Positions 1 through 11,189 of a DNA stretch of 64,000 nt are shown here, one piece after another. The DNA lies in contig OV884058.1 in the NCBI GenBank assembly GCA_930367215.1, forward strand, positions 103,687,802 to 103,751,801, given 5' to 3'. The notes below the pieces were generated by a model. That model saw nothing but the letters and a program-made list of their open reading frames with translations. It was not told where the DNA came from and ran no database searches. The number at the start of each line of letters is the position of its first letter. Position 1 is the first letter of the stretch. Both the position numbers and the translations under genes were made by a program. This stretch comes from Pollenia angustigena. Its lineage: Eukaryota > Arthropoda > Insecta > Diptera > Polleniidae.

Positions 1-450
1 CAAAAAAACAAGGAACGTAACTACAAGTTTTTTTGTTTGATGTATGCAAAACGACGTAATTACACATTTTTTTTCTAAGAAAATATAATGAAATGGTTTT
101 CTTTGAGAACTGGTTGAAGAATTCCATGGACGACTTATCAATGCATGTTTTTCTGACATGTTTATAGTTTTCACTTTACATAGTTTTTTGCTTCTCCTTT
201 AAAATTATATTTTTGTTAGTTACGTCTTTTTGCATTTTAGCTAACGATATACAATAAATATGTAAGAATTATTAATTCTAAATTAATATTATTGTTTTCG
301 ATTTTAAGCTTGTTTCACGCTTCAGCTAAGAATTTTTACTTATTTTTTAAGTTTATCTTATAAGTTCCTTTTGTAAATATGCTTTTAGCTATAAAAATAA
401 AGAACAATTTTCTTTAAAAAAAACTTGTTTTCTTTATAGTTAAAAATTAG

Positions 451-655
451 AAACAAAAGTTAAAATCCGTAATTTTTACGGAAATTGTAGTTTGTTTTTT
501 GATAGTTAATTTTTTCGAAACAAAAGTTAAAATCCGTAATTTTTACGGAAATTTTACTTTGTTTTTTTTTGATAGTTAAATTTTCGGAATAAAAGTTAAA
601 ATCAGTAATTTCTACTGTAATTTGGGAATTATTTTTTAACATTTAAAAAAAAGTA
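451..655. repeat. three tandem copies of a ~68-bp AT-rich unit
   Basis: Three successive units start near 451, 518 and 588. Each begins with AAACAAAAGTTAAAATC (AATAAAAG... in the third), followed by a small palindrome of the type CCGTAATTTTTACGG and a T-run ending GATAGTTAA. The third copy is the most diverged (CAGTAATTTCTACTG). No coding potential is convincing here. Confidence 0.75.
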
Positions 656-719
656 ATTTTAGTTTGATTTAAATGAAAAATGAGTTGGCCGGGTTTTAAA
701 TAAATTTTCATTTGTTTTA

Positions 720-1268
720 TATTTCATTTTACCTACATAATATTTTGAGTGCATACATCATTGTCATAATGCAAATTTGAATTTATGAAGGCTTGCTTTT
801 TTGAAATATTTTAATACTTTTAATTATTGAGACTATAGAGTTATTTGAATGTTAAAAATATATTTTTTTTTTCAATTATTGAAATACGTTGCTTTTATAA
901 AAAAAAATTTGATTTCATAAATTTAATGGCATGTTACATTAGATGTATGAAATAATTAAATCTTACATTTTTTAATTAAAAATTAAACATTTTTAAGGAA
1001 ACTATAATTTTGTATTAATTTATGAATATAGTTATGTTTTATTTTACGTTCCCAATTAAAATATTTTGTTTAACTTGGACAAACGTTAGTTTTCATGTAT
1101 CCAATGAAAATTTTTAACGTAATTACGTAATCCAATGAAGCAATTTCAACGAAAATACTTCATTATAACTATGAAATTCCATTCAGACAATGAAAATTTT
1201 CATTTAACCAATGAAAATTTTTTTATGAAAATGATTCATTAAATATATGAAGCATTTTTCTTTCAGTG
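720..1268 (-). repeat. interspersed repeat with CACTGAAAG end, copy 1
   Basis: The segment ends in CTTTCAGTG at 1260-1268. It matches, in inverted orientation, the block starting CACTGAAAG at 47120. Shared landmarks are the repeated CAATGAAAATTTT phrases, GTAATTACG, the GGACAAAC/GTTTGTCC stretch and ATTAATTTATGAAT. Only one end is clear. The left portion (ACATAATATTTTGAGTG near 735) also occurs near 27367, so the element is composite or truncated there. Non-coding. Confidence 0.6.
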
Positions 1269-1774
1269 TAGTTCTAACACAATGCATTAGTCATCCTCTG
1301 AGTGCTGGTCCTATAAAAACATTTTTGGAAATAAGAAACTGTCCAAATGAGCCTATTTTTCCTAATTTAAAAACTGTGATAACTATCCTTCTTATTCTGC
1401 CATTTAAGCTTGGCCATGTTATTCGAAATTTTGCGGAAAGTGATACAAAATATGTTAAAAAGAGCACAAATTCGCGTAGCAGCAAATGGCCACAACCATC
1501 AGGATTTCATTTTTCAAAGATTAACAAAAATATCAAAATTTCGAATTAATAAAAGAGTTATCGAAAAATAAAACTATATAGGTCATTCTGTGCTACGCTA
1601 CATATATTCGTATATTAAAAGCATTACGTTTTTGTTTGATTTTTAGCATTTTTGATAATGTTGATGTCTGTGTTAAGTTGAATTTGAATTCCGGCAACTC
1701 TGGTTCAATGAGGCTTATTTTCAATGTTGTTTTTTAGCTCCATTGCCAAGCCGGCTGTCAGAAATCGCCAAAAG

Positions 1775-1944
1775 CCAATAATAAGTTTTCTGTGGCATTA
1801 ATAAAGCTAATTTTTTTGATTTTTTGTCTTGAACTCATTAAATGAAATCATTGTTTTGTTTAAATAATCCCGGGATTCCCGTTAATAAGATTTTTTTGTT
1901 TCATTTCCCGGGAATAGAAAAAGTCCGGGAAATTAGAAACCCTA
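1775..1944 (+). mobile_element. truncated 3' end of a hAT-like element (TAGAAACCCTA end)
   Basis: The end TAGAAACCCTA at 1934-1944 is followed by ATAAACAT. Both match the right end and target duplication of the complete element at 49628-50404. The 5' part is missing here: homology stops near 1775. Because element end and target duplication are shared by both copies of the block, the insertion came before the duplication. Confidence 0.7.
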
Positions 1945-2382
1945 ATAAACATTAAAATGGCCCACTTTTTATTATAAAGAACAATAAGAAAAAATTAATT
2001 TCAAAAGAGCACTTTTTAATGCCAAAATCGATACTACTAACTTTAATTGATATTCAACTACCAAAGCGCTAAGTAGATTCTTAATGGAAATATTACCATA
2101 GTGGTACCAACGGCTATCACCCGTATTCATAAAAATTTATTTATGATTAATTAACCGCTTTAAAGCAAAAATTGCTAAAGTTGTATTCATAAACGAAAAA
2201 TAGTCTATTAAACCTTTAATAAACCATTCATAAAGTAAGAAAATTTATTGTTGGATTTTCCCTTCTTTAAACCAAAAATAAAATGGCATTTTGATAAAAG
2301 TGTTTGCATTTTATGAGATTATTTTTGTGAAATATGCTGAAAAATAATGAAAAAATTGTATTATTTATTAATATGTTAAATC

Positions 2383-3691
2383 ACTGTTCGAAAATAAACA
2401 CTAAATATCGTTTTTTAATGTTCGGTTCGGTAGATTTGTGTAAAACACAAACGATAATAGTGTTTGCGTAGAAAATCATTAAAAGAATAACGTTTTCCTG
2501 TTAGTCATCTTTCGAACACAAAAATATTACTGTTTTTATCAAACTCAACAAAAGATGTGAACATTTAATTCCGTTCGGTTTTTTTTTTTTTGAAAACCCA
2601 CAAACTTCAATGTGTTCGATTCGGATCGTTAATGTTCGTCCCTTTTGGCTGGTAAAAAAAACATTTTTACAAAAACAAAATACACACACGAAAAAACATT
2701 ATAGAACACTAAAATATAATGTTTGTCTACAGCAGTGATGTTGTACGTAGGGAAAAATCCCTATTCATAGGGATTTTCTTCTAAAAAAATTGGCCGTAGG
2801 GAAAAAGGACAGATTTTTTTAAAGCATTAAATTGTAGGGACTTCTTAAAAATGTGGAAAAACTCTATATATTTGGCCATTTTTGACAACTCAAAGCCAAA
2901 CTAGAAGCTTTGTATAAGTGGTCATCTGTACAAATTGTTATTTAATATTTATAAAATTGTTGATAGGACAACATTGCAAATTGTTAAATTTCTTTGAGTG
3001 ATCGCCATTTCAGCTTTGATTTAAAGGTAAATTTGTGAAACTCTCTTTTACAAAAGTGGAAATGCCTTGAATTTAATTTTTAAGAGCAATAAACAGATAA
3101 TTTGCTAAAGATGGGAATAAAAATGTTTTGGAGAAAAGTCCCCATTTTAATGAAAATTTAATTTTCCTCCTTAAGCAAAAATTAGCTTTTTTTGATTTAT
3201 CACTGCCACCCTGCTTCTTTTTAGCCAATATTTTTATTTGTTCGGTAATGAATCATATGAATCCTTTTTAACGCTCAAGTGATAAATCTGCGAAAGTGAT
3301 CTGAAAAGACTCATTTAGGTGAATTTTTAAAAAAATTATGACCCAGCCCAAACACAAGGCTGGGAACAACTTTAAATAACATTTATGTATGTACAGTACT
3401 GTTGTAGTACTAGTTGTAGGGATTTTTGTAGAGACAATTTTCTTAACGCGTAGGGAAAAATAGGGATTTTTTTCGGGCTGCGTAAGGACTTTTCACTGGT
3501 CTACAGTATCACTACAATTGTTCTGTTTTTTAACGAAGAACCGAACATTATATTATGTTCGGTTCTTTCTTGAAAATAGTTGCGAACGGTATTAAGGGTT
3601 GTGAATGTCTACACAATCATTAAAAAATAGATATCGTTCCTGGGTGTGTGAGCCGAACGTTAAGTAATGTACTGTTTATTTTCGAACACTG
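2383..3691. mobile_element. non-autonomous hAT-like element, TSD TGTTAAAT
   Basis: Ends are CACTGTTCGAAAATAA at the left and the inverted TTATTTTCGAACACTG at the right. They are flanked by the 8-bp direct repeat TGTTAAAT (2375-2382 and 3692-3699). The other copy of the block lacks this insert near 50840. An 8-bp duplication and a CA(C/G)TG start are the usual hAT signature. No transposase is seen. The interior repeats CGAACATT/GTTCGG phrases and carries another element at 2733-3498. Confidence 0.88.
2733..3498. mobile_element. hAT-like element nested in the previous one, TSD GTCTACAG
   Basis: It starts CAGTGATG and ends TTTTCACTG, with the 8-bp repeat GTCTACAG at 2725-2732 and 3499-3506. Both ends carry the subterminal phrase GTAGGGAAAAA...GGGATTTT in inverted arrangement. 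It is 766 bp with no coding capacity. It sits entirely inside 2383-3691, so it is the younger insertion. Confidence 0.88.
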
Positions 3692-4671
3692 TGTTAAATA
3701 CATTTTACTTAATTTTTTTTATTTAAGACAACCAATTTAAAGTTATATTGTTATTTAATTAAAAAAAAATGTATGTATATGACTAAAATGAATATGTTTA
3801 GAGGCAAATGCAGAGATTCTCTTTAATTATTTATTAAATTATTGCAAGTAGTTGGGTTTTTGTAAAAAACAACAAATTATTGTTCAAAAATATTAAAAAA
3901 AAATAATAAAATAAGCAAATCATAATAAGAGTGATGTTAATAAGAAGTAAACAAACTTTTTATTCGAATACTTTCTTATCTTATATTTAAAAAAGGTTCA
4001 AACAAAAGTTTTTATGATACCTTTCGGAAACATTTGGTTCAGAAACTAAAATAATATGTAGTTTTATTTAATAACAATAATTTTTAAGTTCAACAATTAA
4101 GAAAATATTATAAAAAAAATTAAATATAGAATATCATGTGAACCAAATAGAAGTTTCGTACATCACTAGCAATAAAATGGCAGCAAAATATAAAAAAGTT
4201 GCCATACTTTAACACAAAATCGCTACAAACAGTAAAAAAGCTGTTTATGTACGTTTATGAATACAAATTTTTATAGGAGGTTTATAAGACAAAAAGCAAA
4301 AAATAAGAACTTTTTATGAATACAGCTGTATAAATATATATATTGACCTTTTATATATTTATAGTCTTTGATGCTACACTTCTTCCCGAACGATGTTACT
4401 ACATCAATAAGAATTGAATAGCAGAAGCAAGAGAGTTTTGCTAAATGGGGAAACTATTTAGATTATTTTTCGATCGTTATTGTTTGCAAGGTTTTTGTGT
4501 AAAAAAATTCTGCTGATAGTCTGATATGTATGTCACTGTTGGGATTTAACAATTCTTAAATTGTACCGTCTCAATGGCAAAAATGTACCAAATTGAAATA
4601 AATTGAACCAAATTTTGGCTATAAAATAAAAAAGCACACATAGTAAAAATTAATAACACCTTTTTATTCAG

Positions 4672-5430
4672 TAGAACAATTAAGAAAGTATAGTCGATTA
4701 AGCTCGGCCATTTGATACCCTACACCACAGTTAATTTGGGACCCATGGGCAATCATGAACCTGCCAGAACAAAATTATTTCAAGAGTTAAAGATTCATGT
4801 GAAAGTTCTTTGTGCGGAATATTATTAAGATCTTTATCTATACACGATTTGGTTTTCCTTAAGTGATTTTAGGAAGGAAGATTACATGGGAGCTATGGTC
4901 AATTTGGGCTTAACAGCACAATATTTTGTCATGACATAATAGCTATCGTAGAAGTTATTGTGGCCAATTTGTATGTCAATATCAACATTTGTAAGGAAGT
5001 TAGGATTAAAAGCTTTATTCGGGAGAAGTATTTGCATGACAGCTATCATTAAATATGGACCAATTCTAATAAAATTTAGCAAGATGATTTGAATTGCAAT
5101 AAGTTTGTTCAAAATTTAATCTTAATACCAACATAATAAGATTGTTTATAGGCACAAACACTATTCCGGAAATACGTTTGTTTGAAGACCATATGAAATA
5201 ATGGACCGATTCTCACCATTTTCAGAAGGCTTAGGGATTATGAATTGAAACCTATTTACAAAATGCCATCAAATTACCTTTAAAATTGCGACCTGTACTT
5301 TGCGAACAAGGCTACATGGACGGACATCCATGATATTGAGTCGATCGGTATACTAAACAACGTCACCAAAAAATTTACAAGAATGGGGCGTGGAACACCT
5401 ATTCTTCAGGTTTCGCTGCTACAAAAACAA
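4672..5430 (-). repeat. degraded TATACCC-type dispersed repeat
   Basis: Begins AAGAAAGTATAGTCGATTAAG...GGCCATTTGATACCCTACACC and later shows GCGACCTGTACTTTGCG, ACATGGACGGACATC and GAGTCGATCGGTATACT. These landmarks match, in the same order, the better preserved copy at 54710-55415. Non-coding and heavily eroded. Confidence 0.7.
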
Positions 5431-5575
5431 CAACAACCAAATCGATTTGGAGACACTTGATTGATCCCATGCTTCGTACAGAGATCCGAGTACATATACA
5501 TACCTATGCATGAACTTTGGTAGTTCTGGTCAGGGCTGGAGATATGAATGTAATTAGAAATTTTATTATTGAAAA

Positions 5576-6689
5576 CAGGGTTCCCAGTTTTATTTTAAGA
5601 CTTATCCCCAATTTTCGATTTGTCATCCCCAAAAATCCCCAAAATAGCTATTTTCTTATCCCCAAAAATCCCCACATTTTTTTAAAAATAAAATACATAA
5701 TAGTATGTCAATGGAAAAATATGCATACATTGATTTATATAAATAAAACCATTTGTGTAAAAAATATTATTAAAACTAATGTTATTAATTATTTGAGTTC
5801 TATGTATCTATGTACACATGTATAGTATGTAACAAGGGTAACGTTTAAACGCAAAAGAAAAATAATTATGCGTCAATATTTATCATTTCAAAAACTAGGG
5901 AATCAAAATCCTCTGATTCATCAGCCAATGCAATTTTGTTTTACATGTTGTTTGTTTAAAAAGTGCATTTGAGATGATTAAATAAATTTGTCACAGCAAG
6001 CTGCATTATTTTAAAGTGTGTATTTATTCTTATTAATTCTAATAACTTATATTGCATTCTTTTACAAATATTGATTTTGGTTGTATTCATTACAGAAAAA
6101 GACTAGTTCAACAGAAGTAAAGCTTCGTACAGACGATGGTCAGATCTTACAATATTGTAAGCAGGCGTTGCCAACAGCAAAATTTTTCTGACAATGGTCC
6201 ATTGTCAGATGCATTAATTTTGCACATCTGCAAATACAAATGAGCTTACAATGTTCACACAGTTGTAAGACATTTTAGCCAATTTTAATGCAATTTAAGC
6301 AACGCTGCTTACCAATATTGTAAGATCTGACCATCGTCTGTACGAAGCTTAACGCTAGTTGGTACAAAACCATATTTTTTGCAATGGCAAGACCGATTTG
6401 GTCAAGATTTGGGCTCAAATTTTAGTCTTTTTTGCGGTTTAAACTTTTTCAAGAACTTGTTGAAATAGTTTAAACCGAAAAAAATACTAAAATTCGAGCC
6501 CAAATCTTGACCAAATCGGTCTTGCCATTGCAGAAAAGGAATTTATAATAATATATTATTCCCAAAAATCCCCAGCGAAAAAAGTGCTTTTCCCCAAAAA
6601 ATCCCCTGGGGATTTTTACGAAATTTTTATCCTGAATTACAAAAATAAATCCCCAATTTGGGGATAAATTCCTAAAACTGGGAACACTG
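5576..6689. mobile_element. nested hAT-like element, TSD ATTGAAAA
   Basis: Left end CAGGGTTCCCAGTTTTA, right end AAAACTGGGAACACTG, 8-bp duplication ATTGAAAA at 5568-5575 and 6690-6697. Subterminal regions repeat CCCCAAAAATCCCC and its complement, which makes the two arms partly self-complementary. No transposase is visible. It contains the small MITE at 6121-6349. Confidence 0.88.
6121..6349. mobile_element. PIF/Harbinger-type MITE, TSD TAA
   Basis: Near-perfect inverted ends AGCTTCGTACAGACGATGG ... CCATCGTCTGTACGAAGCT are flanked by TAA (6118-6120, 6350-6352). The inverted arms extend about 40 bp each, through GTCAGATCTTACAATATTG. A TAA/TTA duplication with long inverted arms fits non-autonomous PIF/Harbinger elements. 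It sits inside 5576-6689, a third nesting level. Confidence 0.8.
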
Positions 6690-6926
6690 ATTGAAAAGAA
6701 ATAAAAGTGGGACAATCCACTTCAAAGAAATGATGAACTTCGTGGGCATTTGTTTTTAAATTTTACCAAAAATGAATGAATTGTACCAGTGTACCAATAA
6801 AGTTTCCATTGTACCAAATTTGGTACAATTGTACCAAAAATCCCATCAGTGATGTATGTACGTATGTAGTTTATAAAGCCATTTAAAATTTCAATTTTAA
6901 ATTAATTTTGAGTCTCTTTTCTTCTT

Positions 6927-7427
6927 AAGCCTAGTACTCTGTTCAAATTTGTGAAAAATCTTAAGCAACATTGATTATTCCACACGAAAATTTTGGCATT
7001 TATCAATGTTACCAATCTTGCGAGTTTGTACAATTTGACGTTTTTATTCCTTCAAAGTATACTACATTGTTTCGTAAACGCCACATGTATTTTACTAAAA
7101 TTATTATTTTTTAATAAAAAATTTAATAAAAAAAAAGTAAATATGGATAAAAAACTGTTACCGGTTATGTTATTTTAATTTTTTATTTCTTTTTTAATAT
7201 TCAGTTCATACTTTTTTGCTTTTGCTTAAAATTCCACGTGAAATAAAGGCAGCTTACATTATTTCGCAGTTGTAAAAAAAAATGTTGCCAGAAACATTTT
7301 GGAACTTTTTCACAAAATAAACAGAGTATAACTTCATCAACATTATTTCATAGATATTCCGCACAAGTTTTTTTCATATGCATTTTGACAGCATTTCACG
7401 TGAAATGTTCAACAGAGTACCAGGCTT
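6927..7427. mobile_element. MITE-like element with AAGCCTRGTACTCTGTT ends, copy 1
   Basis: Left AAGCCTAGTACTCTGTTCAA; right end complementary to AAGCCTGGTACTCTGTTGAA. The subterminal CACGTGAAAT phrase occurs twice. The other copy of the duplicated block lacks it (site near 54020). A second, interrupted copy starts at 62392. I could not fix a target duplication. The 61-codon open frame inside is not convincing. Confidence 0.7.
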
Positions 7428-7746
7428 TAAAATTTAAAGTTTAAATGGAAAATTATAATTATAAGTAAAAGAGCAAAAGAGCATAAAACCAACAAATGCA
7501 AACGTAAACAAACCAATACAATGCCACACATGCAAAGCTTTCAATATAGTGGTGCCCATACCTGATTATAATTTATAAAACTAGTTCATTCTCAATGGGA
7601 GAGTACACCACCATACAAAGAGCGCAAGTATAAACAATTAGAGAAAGAGTATTTAATAATCTTCTCATGTTTTTATAATAAAATTCTCTTTGCAAGTTAA
7701 CAAGTCTCAGTTGTATTTTAACTTTGACAGCAAAAGTACCGTCCGT

Positions 7747-8542
7747 CAGCGTTGCCATTTTGGTGCCTTTCGGGTATTTTTTGGTGCTTTTTTGCTTATG
7801 CAATACCCGAAATTTTGTTAAACACCCGTTTTTGAAAAGCGGGTATTTATAGTGCTTTGAACAATTTCTTACAGTGCTTTTAAGTGCCTTTTTAAAAGAA
7901 TGAAACGTTGCACTTTTTAGCGTTGACAACATATTTAGTAATCGTAATAAAAACAATGTATTTTGGTATACATTTTTTGAAAGATGTAGATACTGTTTCA
8001 AAAATAGAAAATGGCTTAGAAAATATAAGGAATTGTTTACAACAATGCAGTCGGAAACCGTACAAAAAAACGCAAAGTCTTTAAAAACAAAAAAAGAGCC
8101 GTAGCTTCGTATTAGCAAAGTGTTAAATAAATTAAAAACAGCTGACAGTAGTTGCTTTTATAACGAACGTTGCGTAACCTCCCATTTTTCATGCTCTTTT
8201 GTATTACTTTAAAACTGTTTTATGGCCAATTCAAACTCAGCTGATGATGATCCAATGTTTTCGATGATATTATTTTTATTAAAGATTTAAACATTTTTAT
8301 ATACAAATGTAAGTATAGTTATGATTTAATCTTAAATGAAAATGGTCCACATCAACACCGTCGCCTTTGTTTTAAATTTTGGAGTTATATAATAATCGGC
8401 ACAGCGGAATGCAACTTATGTGTTAAATAAAATTGTAAAAATGGCTTAGTGCTTTTACGCTTTTTTTGCTCGAAATAGTGCTTTTTAGTGCTTTTTTTAA
8501 AATTTTAAAGTGCTTTTTGCTCTCAAAACGTTGGCATCACTG
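7747..8542. mobile_element. hAT-like element, TSD CCGTCCGT
   Basis: Ends CAGCGTTGCCATTTTGG and GTTGGCATCACTG; target duplication CCGTCCGT at 7739-7746 and 8543-8550. The second block reads straight through this site (AGTACCGTCCGTACTTG near 54202). Subterminal sequence repeats GTGCTTTTTAGTGC phrases. A 181-codon minus-strand frame crosses its left boundary but starts from a non-conserved position and resembles nothing known, so I do not call it a gene. Confidence 0.88.
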
Positions 8543-9180
8543 CCGTCCGTACTTGTTAAGTGTTACGAAATATTTCTATTAAAAATAAGCAAAAATAATA
8601 CAATAGCGCATTTTGTACCGATACCTATATATTTATATATGTATAAGTGTGTTAAAAAAGTAAGTATATACGGATGGAATATTGTAAACAGATTCGTTTT
8701 ATTGTAAACCTACATCGCAATATGTGAACGACTTCATATAACTTTGGTAGGGTTACCAGACGGCCTGGATTGTCCATTTTTTTTTTGATCTTGTTCAGTT
8801 ACCAGCTAAAATGCAATTTGTACAGTTAAAAATAATTTTCAATAAAAAGTTTGAAAACTGCAATCCGGACATTTTTGCAAAAAAATTAGTTACAAATAAA
8901 TTTTATAAATTTAATGGACGCTCTTTTTAAATCGTTAATCAATTTTTTGATATCTCGAATATATTAAAAGATATCGAGCCCCGACGTTGCCTCATATCTA
9001 CATTGTTTTGCTTCATTCGTCACTTTTTGTGCTATAGAGTAAATTGTCAATGTAAAAGTAAAAATATTATTGTTTGCAATTGTTATGCTATATTTGAATT
9101 TCAAATCATTTTTATTTCAACTTAATTTGTTCCATAAATCAATGAAAAGAAAACGCCGAATTTTTTTTACATAGTATTTA

Positions 9181-9186
9181 TTTATT
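9181..9186 (-). promoter_or_regulatory. candidate polyadenylation signal of the MADF-BESS gene
   Basis: AATAAA on the minus strand, about 90 bases after the stop codon at 9274. An overlapping AATAAA lies at 9177-9182. The position is typical for an insect 3' UTR, but the hexamer is common in DNA this AT-rich. Confidence 0.45.
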
Positions 9187-9273
9187 ATTGATTGAATTGG
9201 TACTTTTAAAATTATTTATAGCAAAATATTATAAATTATATATCTGCATAAAACAAGGACTTGTGTAATAACA

Positions 9274-10871
9274 TTATGTGAACGAAATTTCTAACATTAA
9301 ATTTGACATTTTTGCACGAAATTTTAATTTTTCTAAGTAGGTTAAAGATTTTAATTGTGGCAAAAAGCTGACCAAAAAATTACAATCCGGATCTTCAAGA
9401 TCAACAAAAGCACATATAATTTTATTTTCCATTGGTTCTTTTAATGCATTGGTAAAGCGACTTTCTCTAACAGCTTTAGCAGTTAAAAGGCTCAACATTA
9501 CCTCAGTCAGCTTAGCACGATATTTTATATTTTGAATTTGGGACATTGAACGCATGTGGGACAAAAAGCTGATCAAGAAATTGCAATCAGGATCACAAAT
9601 ATCATTAAGTGTTTTTGGGTAATTTTTCTCTTCATTTTCTTCCGGTTCTTCCTTAATGTCAATATTGTCGATTTTATAAGACTGAGAAGAACCATTAGCA
9701 TAAAATTCATGAGCAGAACTTTGTTCTAGTGAGTTGCTTATAGGTAGAGGGGACGTTACATGTCTGACCAGTTGGCGATTCACAATATTACCAGATTCTT
9801 CAAACAGCATGTTATCATCGGATGAATCATGATCTACTTGCCGATCATCATCACTAGGCTCTCCTGTAATTTTACTAACTTCTTGGCTATTTTTATTAAA
9901 TATTCTCTCGTTATAGCTATCATTGCAAAAACTGTCATCATCGTTTGAATTCGAATTTTGATTCTCAGTCGAAAATTTGCAATTACTGAGAAAAGTTAAG
10001 GCGTCAAAAAATGTAAATTTATGGTAGTTATTAAAGTTCGTATCGAAAGTACCATTTAATTTTTCTCTTGCCATGCGTGCATTAGCCTTTTCTGCTTTAC
10101 GAAATCTCATTTTTAAATTTCTCCATTTACTTAAGCATTGAATCGCTGTAATGTAAAATATTCATTTTCTTACATAAGTATCATAAAGTTATTTTTTTTT
10201 TAATCTAGCCCTAATGCTGGGTACAGACAGTGCAATCTACATCAATGCAATCTCAAAATAACAAAGCATTTTGATGTTGATGAAATCTGGAATGAATGAA
10301 AATGAATTTAATTCACTAGATTGCGTTAATGCGTTGCATGGTGTGTACCCAGCATAAAACAAGTTTACCATCCATTTTCATTATTTGTGCTACTTCTTTC
10401 CACAATACCCTCTTTCTTTCATTTAATTTATAAGAGTAAGTGGCCCATAAATCAGGCCTTTTTTGAACTTCTGAGATAAAAGACAATGTATTGATTCTAT
10501 CTGTAACAATGTGTTTTCGTAAACTTGTATCATTTTCGAGGAATGTTAAATCCTCGTAAGAATGCAGTCGAGGACTGTAATCATGTTTAGGATTATAATT
10601 TCCCATTTTTTTAGCTAAATTTATTTTCCTTCTCGCTGCACAATAAGCACGTCGTAATAATGTCCATCTTGTTTGGCATGTTTTAACTGTAAGCATCTTA
10701 TTATTAATTTATGATTTTTGGAGTAATACCTATTTCGAAGTTACCATGATATCCGAGGCTTTTGGAAACTTCCTTCCAAGAAACACTTCGCTTATATGGA
10801 TCATACATACCCTGGTATTCCCATATTAAAGGCCTTTTACGAATTTCGGCAACTAAACGAACCTCGTCCAT
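9274..10871 (-). CDS. two-MADF, two-BESS DNA-binding protein
   Basis: Likely nuclear sequence-specific DNA-binding regulator of the Adf-1/Stonewall family. Exons read on the minus strand: 10871-10745, 10686-10369 and 10145-9274. The introns have GT-AG ends (10744-10687, 58 bp; 10368-10146, 223 bp), and both are phase 1. The product is 438 residues. MADF 1 spans about 4-90 (MDEVRLVAEIRKRPLIWEY, then VKTCQTRWTLLRRAY). MADF 2 spans about 107-200 (ISEVQKRPDLWATY, then CLSKWRNLKMRFRK). An acidic, Ser/Asn-rich linker contains an IKEEPE sumoylation-type motif. BESS motifs lie at about 330-369 and 397-438, both starting DPDCNFL. Each MADF domain is split by an intron at the same place, just before the Cys/Trp helix, which supports the splice model and an ancient tandem duplication. 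The start is the first ATG after an in-frame stop; no upstream ATG exists. MADF proteins bind DNA and BESS motifs mediate protein contacts. Targets and orthologue are unknown. Confidence 0.87.
10215..10354. mobile_element. 140-bp MITE inside intron 2 of the MADF-BESS gene
   Basis: Inverted ends TGCTGGGTACA ... TGTACCCAGCA, flanked by TAA (10212-10214 and 10355-10357). This fits a PIF/Harbinger-derived MITE. It makes up most of the 223-bp intron; without it the intron would be about 80 bp. The right end is only 11 bp past the splice donor at 10368, so insertion narrowly spared it. Confidence 0.8.
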
Positions 10872-11189
10872 TGTTTTAAAAGGCTCTCGCAATACTAAAC
10901 CATAATTTTCGTATAACAAAACAGATTGGCACAAGCAGGGAGATTGACTAAAACGAAACCTCTCTTAAAACAAAAAATACTCTCTTAAAATTGCGCACAA
11001 CAACAAAGAAAATGGATTTCCTACAAAATCAGTGTTGCCGTTGGACATTCTGTAAAAGAGGCATAAACAGGGGATTTTCCAAAAAAAGGGTCATTACAAG
11101 AGTATTTTATATAAAGTTTTTTTATGAGCAGTATTAACTAGCAAAGGGATCGCAAAAAGCATTTAAAAGAAAACAAATTTAGACCAAGA

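Larger units (their letters stand above)
4534..6851. mobile_element. hAT-like element, TSD ATGTATGT
   Basis: Left end CACTGTTGGGATTT, right end AAATCCCATCAGTG, target duplication ATGTATGT at 4526-4533 and 6852-6859. The subterminal TTGTACC phrase is shared by both ends. The second copy of the block has the uninterrupted site near 53935. It is 2318 bp, enlarged by a TATACCC-type repeat (4672-5430) and another hAT-like element (5576-6689). A truncated relative of the left end lies at 45513-45557. Confidence 0.88.
1775..9102. repeat. duplicated block, copy 1 (partner 50200-56338)
   Basis: Long stretches are collinear with 50200-56338 in direct orientation, with few mismatches. Examples are 1946-2374 versus 50406-50830, 3700-4525 versus 50855-51590 plus 53456-53930, 7560-7746 plus 8543-8870 versus 54035-54540, and 8880-9102 versus 56120-56338. 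After removing insertions the shared core is about 2.4 kb and non-coding. Differences are mostly discrete insertions in one copy or the other, listed separately. It could be a genomic duplication or two copies of an unrecognised old mobile element; no terminal repeats for the core were found. Confidence 0.85.

Noticed and set aside
1247..1549. 100-codon plus-strand open frame with KTFLEIRNCPNEPIFPNLK
   Set aside because: It has a faint resemblance to a hAT C-terminal region (FPNLK..ITILLILP) but lacks the SERSFS-type motif, starts inside a repeat end and has no flanking element ends. Not strong enough to call.
7573..8118. 181-codon minus-strand open frame
   Set aside because: It crosses the boundary of a transposon insertion (7747) and its target duplication, has no recognisable domain, and is hydrophobic in the way AT-rich frames are.
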